This document shows positions 59,188-64,000 of a DNA stretch of 64,000 bases, piece by piece (the first letter of the stretch is position 1; each line of letters opens with the position of its first letter). The notes under the pieces are model-generated. The model worked only from the letters and a program-made list of their open reading frames with translations, was not told the DNA's origin and ran no database searches. The position numbers and the translations under genes are program-made. The DNA comes from JAMHWF01 sp035911095 (GTDB lineage Bacteria; Pseudomonadota; Gammaproteobacteria; Burkholderiales; Burkholderiaceae_C): contig JAMHWF010000077.1 of the NCBI GenBank assembly GCA_035911095.1, positions 1 through 64,000 on the forward strand. Direction: 5' to 3'.

Positions 59188-59307
59188 GGTGGCGAAGGCC
59201 CTGGCCGGGTTCGATACGGTACCGGATGCACCGCCGCCTGCGCCGAAGAAGTCCGCTGTATGGTGCCGGCCCAGGCCGCCCCCGCGACAGCGGCCGGAGA
59301 CGGACGC

Positions 59308-59742
59308 ATGCACATCGACTGGACTGCCTTCACCCCCTGGGCCTCCCTCGCCGGCGGCGCCCTCATCGGCGCCGCCGCCGCGCTCTTCGTGCTGCTGAAC
59401 GGCCGCATCGCCGGCATCAGCGGCGTGCTCGGCGGGCTGCTGCGGCCGAGCGACGGCGAGGTGGGTTGGCGCCTTGCCTTCCTGCTTGGGCTGGTGGGCG
59501 CGCCCTTCGTCTACGGCCTGGTTGCCACGTTGCCGCTGCCGCGCATCGACGCGGGCAACGGCCTGCTGGTCGCGGCCGGGCTGCTGGTCGGCGTCGGCAC
59601 CCGCTATGGCAACGGCTGCACCAGCGGGCATGGGGTCTGCGGGCTGTCGAACCTGTCGCCGCGCTCGCTGGTCGCGACGCTGGCCTTCATGGGCGCGGGC
59701 TTCGCCACCGTCTACGTCGTGCGCCACCTGCTCGCCGCCTGA
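59308..59742 (+). CDS. YeeE/YedE family membrane protein, first half of a pair
   Basis: A 144-residue membrane protein with about four membrane segments, starting MHIDWTAFTPWASLAGGALI and carrying the signature VGVGTRYGNGCTSGHGVCGL with its two conserved Cys. YeeE/YedE proteins import sulfur compounds such as thiosulfate; here the function is carried by two half-size proteins, as in many Proteobacteria. The second half follows 14 bases downstream. Confidence 0.9.
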   Translation: MHIDWTAFTPWASLAGGALIGAAAALFVLLNGRIAGISGVLGGLLRPSDGEVGWRLAFLLGLVGAPFVYGLVATLPLPRIDAGNGLLVAAGLLVGVGTRYGNGCTSGHGVCGLSNLSPRSLVATLAFMGAGFATVYVVRHLLAA

Positions 59743-59756
59743 ACCCGCCTACCGCC

Positions 59757-60191
59757 ATGCAGATCGTCACCTCGCTTGTCGCCGGCCTGGTCTTCGGCCT
59801 CGGCCTGATCCTCTCCGGCATGTCCGACCCGGCCAAGGTGCTGGGCTTCCTCGACCTGGCCGGGCCCTGGGACCCGTCGCTCGCCTTCGTGATGGGCGGG
59901 GCGATCGGCGTCGGCCTCGTCGCCTTCGCGGTCGCGCGGCAGCGCACGCAGTCGCTGCTCGGCCTGCCGATGCGGCTGCCGACCACGCGGGTGATCGACC
60001 GCCGCCTCGTCGGCGGGAGCCTGCTGTTCGGCATCGGCTGGGGGCTGGCGGGTTTCTGCCCGGGTCCGGCGCTGGTCGCGCTCGGCATGGGCGAGGGCAA
60101 GGCGGCGCTCTTCGTCGGCGCAATGCTCGCCGGCATGGGCCTGTTCGAGGGGCTGGAGCGGCTCAGGGCGCCAGCCGTGGCGAAGGCCTGA
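59757..60191 (+). CDS. YeeE/YedE family membrane protein, second half of a pair
   Basis: A 144-residue membrane protein, starting MQIVTSLVAGLVFGLGLILS, with GMSDPAKVLGFLDLAGPWDP and the Cys-containing FGIGWGLAGFCPGPALVALG. It is the partner of the protein encoded just upstream; together they would form a full-length YeeE-type channel for a sulfur species. It converges on the MBL-fold hydrolase gene with 36 bases between stops. Confidence 0.9.
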   Translation: MQIVTSLVAGLVFGLGLILSGMSDPAKVLGFLDLAGPWDPSLAFVMGGAIGVGLVAFAVARQRTQSLLGLPMRLPTTRVIDRRLVGGSLLFGIGWGLAGFCPGPALVALGMGEGKAALFVGAMLAGMGLFEGLERLRAPAVAKA

Positions 60192-60227
60192 GCCAAGCCC
60201 CGGGGGGCGGATGCTGGCCGTCCGGTG

Positions 60228-61364
60228 TCAGTCCAGGGGCCAGGGCATCGACTTCGGCACCGGTGTCGCCGCCGGATCGGCTTCAGCGGCGGCCGGTGTG
60301 GCGGCGTGCGGCGCGCGCTGGCCCGCCTCGCGCCACCACGGCGTCAGCGCCAGGCCTTGCGCCGGCTCCACCGGCTGGCCCAGGCGCGGCATCAGCAGTT
60401 GGGCGCCCTGCTGCGGGCCGAGCGCGAGCAGCGTCTCGGCCGGCTGTTCCCAGTCGTGCATCGCGAGCGCGAAGGTGCCCCAGTGCACCGGCAGGAAGGC
60501 GCCGCCGCCGAGCAGCGCATGCGCCTTCAGCGCGTTCTCGGGGCCGAGGTGGATGTCGCCCCAGGCCGGGTGGAAGGCGCCGACCTCGAGCATCACGAGG
60601 TCGAAGGGGCCGAGCCGCGCGCGGATGTCGGCGTATTCGGTCGTGAGGCCGGTGTCGCCGCTGAAGAAGACGCGGTGGCGCGGTGTCTCGATGACCAGCG
60701 ACGACCACAGCGTCGCGTTGCGGTCCTTCAGGCCGCGCCCCGAGAAGTGCTGCGATGGTGTGGCGTGGATGCGCAGCTCGGCGCCGGGCAAGTCGTAAGT
60801 CTCCCACCAGTCGAGCTCGGTGATGCGCGATGCGGGCACGCCCCAGCCTTCCAGGTGCGCGCCGACGCCTAGCGAGGTGACGAACGGCACCTCGCCCTTC
60901 GCGAGCTCGCGGATCGTCGGGTAGTCGAGGTGGTCGTAGTGGTCGTGCGAGATCAACACCAGGTCGAGCGGCGGCAGCGCGCGCAGCGGCACCGGCACGG
61001 GCTGGAAGCGCTTCGGCCCGGCCAGCCGCGTCGGCGAGGCGCGCGCTCCCCAGACCGGGTCGGTCAGCACGCGCAGGCCGTCGATCTCGATCAGCACCGT
61101 CGAGTGGCCGAGCCAGGTCGTGCGCAGACCGCTGCCGGCGGGGCGGCGCCAGGCCTCGCGCGGGTCGAGCGAGGGCAGCGGACCCGGTGGGGTGCGGTGG
61201 CCGTCGGGGCAGAGCACGTCGCGGAGCGAAGGTCTCGCGGCGTCGCGGTGGCGCAGCCCGGGCAGCACCGGGTGGATGTTGCGGAAGCCGTCGCCCGCCC
61301 AGCGGGGCGAGGCCTGCATGCGTTCGAGCCGCAGGCCGGCGGCGCGTTGGCCAAATGACTTCAT
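60228..61364 (-). CDS. MBL-fold hydrolase of the NAPE-PLD/UlaG-like group
   Basis: A 378-residue metallo-beta-lactamase-fold protein. After an N-terminal region of about 80 residues come TTWLGHSTVLIEIDGLRVLT, the metal motif LISHDHYDHLD, and further ligands in FFSGDTGLTTEYADI and AFLPVHWGTF. The sequence resembles NAPE-phospholipase D-like and UlaG-like lactonases/phosphodiesterases; the substrate cannot be predicted. The C-terminal 30 residues are Ala/Pro-rich and probably disordered. ATG at 61364. Confidence 0.87.
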   Translation of the reverse strand: MKSFGQRAAGLRLERMQASPRWAGDGFRNIHPVLPGLRHRDAARPSLRDVLCPDGHRTPPGPLPSLDPREAWRRPAGSGLRTTWLGHSTVLIEIDGLRVLTDPVWGARASPTRLAGPKRFQPVPVPLRALPPLDLVLISHDHYDHLDYPTIRELAKGEVPFVTSLGVGAHLEGWGVPASRITELDWWETYDLPGAELRIHATPSQHFSGRGLKDRNATLWSSLVIETPRHRVFFSGDTGLTTEYADIRARLGPFDLVMLEVGAFHPAWGDIHLGPENALKAHALLGGGAFLPVHWGTFALAMHDWEQPAETLLALGPQQGAQLLMPRLGQPVEPAQGLALTPWWREAGQRAPHAATPAAAEADPAATPVPKSMPWPLD

Positions 61365-61504
61365 CGGGTGGTCGGAGGCAGCGGGACCCCATTCTCGGTC
61401 GCGTGTCCCGCGGATGCCGGACGCCTGCGGGCGATGTTGCTTGCCGGGGGGCGGTGTTCGCGCAGAGCATCGCTGCGTTCACGCCCCAGGGAAGGCAGCA
61501 GCAG

Positions 61505-62098
61505 ATGGCATCCGCGTCCTCCGCCCGCAATTCGCTCGCCTCGGTCATGGGCCTCGCGCCTCCGTTCGCCGCCTGGCCGCGCGGGTTGCAACTCTTGCTC
61601 TGCGGCCTGCTGCTCGTCGCGAGCGTCGCCTTCGGGCGTCACCTGCAGCGCATTGCCGCGCCGATCGAGGCCCGGTTCCCGCCCGGCATCGTGGGCCTCG
61701 AAACGCTCGGCTCGTCTGGCCGCGCCGCGCAGGCGAACGAGATCCTCGGCGAGGCGTACCGCGCCGAGGCGCGCCGCCATACCCGGCACGACTTCGTCTT
61801 CATCGTGCTGTACGCCCTGGGCTTGTCGCTTGCCTGCTCGCTGGTCGCCGGCGCGACGGCGGGCAGGCTCTCGGTCCTCGCCGGTCTGTGCGCCTGGGCG
61901 GTGCTGTTCGCCGGCGGCCTGGACGCCATCGAGAACCTCGCGCTGCTGCGTGTGCTGTCGGGGCATACCGAGGCGCCGTGGCCTCAGCTCTCGACCGTCT
62001 GCGCGACGCTCAAGTTCGCGATCCTGCTCGGCGCCGCGGCCTGTGTGGCGCTCGGCCTCCTGTCCATGGCCCGCGCCTGGCTGCGCACGAAGACCTGA
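61505..62098 (+). CDS. Four-helix membrane protein of unknown function
   Basis: A 197-residue protein with four predicted membrane segments (about 25-45, 95-120, 125-150 and 165-190) and a 50-residue extracytoplasmic or cytoplasmic loop after the first. The stretch LFAGGLDAIENLALLRVLSG places an Asp-x-x-Glu-Asn inside the third segment, often seen in a small family of unannotated bacterial membrane proteins. No name assigned. The ATG at 61505 has a weak ribosome-binding site (AAGG). Confidence 0.7.
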   Translation: MASASSARNSLASVMGLAPPFAAWPRGLQLLLCGLLLVASVAFGRHLQRIAAPIEARFPPGIVGLETLGSSGRAAQANEILGEAYRAEARRHTRHDFVFIVLYALGLSLACSLVAGATAGRLSVLAGLCAWAVLFAGGLDAIENLALLRVLSGHTEAPWPQLSTVCATLKFAILLGAAACVALGLLSMARAWLRTKT

Positions 62099-62120
62099 CT
62101 CGGCGGCCATCCCCGCGTGG

Positions 62121-62143
62121 ACGGCCCGCGCGAGGCGGGCCGT
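62121..62143. terminator. Candidate terminator between convergent genes
   Basis: Perfect 9-bp stem ACGGCCCGC / GCGGGCCGT with a GCGAG loop, midway in the 53-base gap between the membrane-protein gene and the convergent transporter gene. No T-tract on either strand, so efficiency is uncertain. Confidence 0.5.
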
Positions 62144-62151
62144 TCACCGCG

Positions 62152-63846
62152 TCAGTCGTTCGCGTAGATGTCCACGTCCTTCGTCTCCTTGATGAAGAGC
62201 ATGCCGACGACGAAGGTGACGAGCGCGATGATGATCGGGTACCAGAGGCCGTTGTAGATGTTGCCGCTCTGGGCCACGATTGCGAAGGCGGTGGTCGGCA
62301 GCAGGCCGCCGAACCAGCCGTTGCCGATGTGGTACGGCAGGCTCATCGAGGTGTAGCGGATGCGGGTCGGGAACATCTCGACCAGCGCCGCGGCGATCGG
62401 CCCGTAGACCATCGTCACGTAGAGCACGAGCACGAACAGGATCCCGACCGTCAGCGGCTTGTTGATTTTGTCCGGGTCGGCCTTGGCCGGGTAGCCGGCC
62501 GCCTTCACCGCGTCGGCCACCTGCTTCTTGAAGTCGGCGATCTTCGTCCGGCTTTCGGCGTCGAACGAATGGCCGTCGGGTGCCAGCGTCGCGTTGATCG
62601 ACGGGATGTCCTTGCCCCCGAGCGAGATCGAGGCGGTCGACCCTGCCGGCAGTTCCTCGACGCTGTAGTTCACCGCCGCCTGCGCGAGCGTGCGCTTGGC
62701 GATGTCGCACGAGCTTCGGAAGTCGATCTCGCGCGCGATCGGGCTGCCCTGGAACGAGCATTGCGCCGGGTCGACCTTGACCACCACCGGCACTGCCTGC
62801 TGGGCCTTCGCGAGGTCGGGGTTGGCGGCGAAGGTCAGCGCCTTGAAGAGCGGGAAGTAGGTCAGCGCGGCGATCAGGCAGCCGGCCATGATGATCGGCT
62901 TGCGCCCGATCTTGTCGGACAGCACGCCGAAGACGATGAAGAACGGCGTGCCGAGCAGCAGCGCCACGGCGATCAGGATGTTGGCCGTCGCGCCGTCGAC
63001 TCTCAGCGCCTGCGTGAGGAAGAACAGCGCATAGAACTGCCCCGTGTACCAGACCACCGCCTGGCCGGCCGTCAGGCCGACCAGCGCCAGGATCACGATC
63101 TTCAGGTTCTTCCACTGGCCGAAAGACTCCGACAGCGGCGCCTTCGAGGTCTTGCCTTCCGCCTTCATCTTCCGGAAGGCGGGCGACTCGTTCATCGACA
63201 GCCGGATCCACACGCTGATGCCGAGCAGCAGGATCGACAGCAGGAACGGCACGCGCCAGCCCCAGTCGGCAAAGGCTTCCTCGCCGAGCCAGGTGCGGGT
63301 GCCGAGGATGACCATCAGGCTCAGGAACAGGCCGAGCGTCGCGGTGGTCTGGATCCACGAGGTGTAGGCGCCGCGCCGCCCGTGCGGCGAATGCTCGGCG
63401 ACATAGGTCGCCGCGCCGCCGTATTCGCCGCCGAGCGCCAGGCCCTGCAGCAGGCGCAGGATGATCAGGCACACCGGTGCCGCGACGCCGATCGACGCGT
63501 AGGTGGGCAGGATGCCGACGATGAAGGTCGACAGGCCCATGATCAGGATCGTCACCAGGAAGGTGTACTTGCGTCCGATCATGTCGCCCAGCCGGCCGAA
63601 GACCAGCGCGCCGAAGGGCCGCACCAGGAAGCCGGCCGCGAAGGCGAGCAGCGCGAAGATGAAGGCCGCGCCCGGGTCGAGGCCGGCGAAGAACTGCTTG
63701 GCGATGATCGCCGCGAGCGAGCCGTACAGGTAGAAGTCGTACCACTCGAACACCGTGCCGAGCGAGGACGCGAAGATGACCTTCCTCTCCTCGCCGGTCA
63801 TCGGGCGCGCCGGCGTCGTCGGCGCCTTGTCGTAGGTCGCAGCCAT
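62152..63846 (-). CDS. MHS-family MFS transporter with large internal loop
   Basis: A 564-residue major facilitator of the metabolite:H+ symporter (ProP/ShiA/KgtP-like) group. It has IFASSLGTVFEWYDFYLYGS near residue 22, the loop 2-3 motif FGRLGDMIGRKYTF, and GLALGGEYGGAATYVAEHSP. About 130 residues (roughly 350-480), soluble and with two Cys, interrupt the last third between membrane segments, making it longer than the usual 430-450. The loop probably faces the periplasm. Substrate is likely a carboxylate or similar small metabolite. The ATG at 63846 has GGGAG upstream. Confidence 0.88.
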   Translation of the reverse strand: MAATYDKAPTTPARPMTGEERKVIFASSLGTVFEWYDFYLYGSLAAIIAKQFFAGLDPGAAFIFALLAFAAGFLVRPFGALVFGRLGDMIGRKYTFLVTILIMGLSTFIVGILPTYASIGVAAPVCLIILRLLQGLALGGEYGGAATYVAEHSPHGRRGAYTSWIQTTATLGLFLSLMVILGTRTWLGEEAFADWGWRVPFLLSILLLGISVWIRLSMNESPAFRKMKAEGKTSKAPLSESFGQWKNLKIVILALVGLTAGQAVVWYTGQFYALFFLTQALRVDGATANILIAVALLLGTPFFIVFGVLSDKIGRKPIIMAGCLIAALTYFPLFKALTFAANPDLAKAQQAVPVVVKVDPAQCSFQGSPIAREIDFRSSCDIAKRTLAQAAVNYSVEELPAGSTASISLGGKDIPSINATLAPDGHSFDAESRTKIADFKKQVADAVKAAGYPAKADPDKINKPLTVGILFVLVLYVTMVYGPIAAALVEMFPTRIRYTSMSLPYHIGNGWFGGLLPTTAFAIVAQSGNIYNGLWYPIIIALVTFVVGMLFIKETKDVDIYAND

Positions 63847-63907
63847 GACGTGTCTCCCTGGTGATGCACGGTCTCGATGACCGCGCACGATGATCCGAAG
63901 TCAAGCC

Positions 63908-63976
63908 TGACGGCGCTCTGACGGCTTTCCAACGGAAACTTACAAACTCAAGCAAAACCCGGAGTCCCGGTTTTGC
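63908..63976. repeat. Repeats in the upstream region of the MHS transporter gene
   Basis: TGACGGC occurs twice, 11 bases apart (63908-63914 and 63919-63925), one helical turn. Further out is an 8-bp dyad GCAAAACC / GGTTTTGC (63952-63959 and 63969-63976). They could be operator or promoter-proximal elements; neither matches a site I know. The rest of 63847-64000 holds no recognised gene. Confidence 0.35.
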
Positions 63977-64000
63977 GATGCGGGAGTCGAAGGGGTCACG

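Overview
The window is a very GC-rich chromosomal segment of a betaproteobacterium, most likely order Burkholderiales (Rubrivivax/Leptothrix/Methylibium-like). This rests on gene families rather than a database search: a beta-type GshA, a split methionine synthase with an S-adenosylhomocysteine riboswitch, DUF3567, a PhaM-type PHA-granule protein, a glcDEF locus and a GlpSTPQUV-type glycerol importer. No rRNA, tRNA or CRISPR array was seen.

Layout. 1-4820 (minus): gshA, kup, a BenE-type carrier and the start of gshB. 5047-7600 (minus): a nitrogen-control operon (small secreted protein, glnK, an OmpA-Amt fusion) behind a sigma-54 promoter with two NtrC boxes and ending in an intrinsic terminator. 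7893-18867: comM, split by a mobile element of about 9.4 kb. 18918-23723: split metH with an SAH riboswitch and an oppositely oriented OmpA-like lipoprotein gene between the halves. 23778-29984: a GGDEF/EAL protein, a tandem AAA+ ATPase, DUF3567 and DUF3108 proteins. 30042-34412: a degenerate FAH-fold protein, a membrane-anchored retropepsin-like protease, PhaM, a FIST protein and a membrane protein. 34596-40863: a LysR regulator and a glycolate oxidase operon (glcD, glcE, lrgA-like, lrgB-like, glcF). 41067-44436: CsbD, EamA, SRPBCC and a YqjD/YqjE/YqjK-like trio. 44468-56077: the glycerol regulon, with an importer and glpD on minus and glpR, an ECF41-like sigma factor and glpK on plus. 56108-63846: a lipoprotein of unknown role, a decayed toxin-antitoxin module, YjbQ, a YeeE/YedE pair, an MBL-fold hydrolase, a small membrane protein and an MHS-family transporter.

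The most unusual object is the element in comM. It encodes three consecutive large tyrosine recombinases (445, 680 and 770 residues), two small proteins with coiled-coil C-termini, and a RecD2-like helicase, in one tightly packed operon. The outer recombinases keep the catalytic residues; the middle one has lost the first Arg and the His of the HxxR box. The ends carry imperfect inverted repeats next to a short near-duplicated TTCNTCG sequence, and the target is exactly the codons of ComM's Walker B motif. The right end holds about 230 bp of non-coding DNA packed with perfect hairpins, then an array of inverted TTAGA repeats. It resembles, in architecture only, recombinase-trio (RIT), Tn554-type and gamma-mobile-trio elements, and matches none of them as I know them.

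Other points of interest: the OmpA-Amt fusion; a GlpS/GlpT pair whose losses of the H-loop His and the LSGGQ signature complement each other; LrgA/LrgB genes inside the glycolate operon; and a FAH-family protein without metal ligands.
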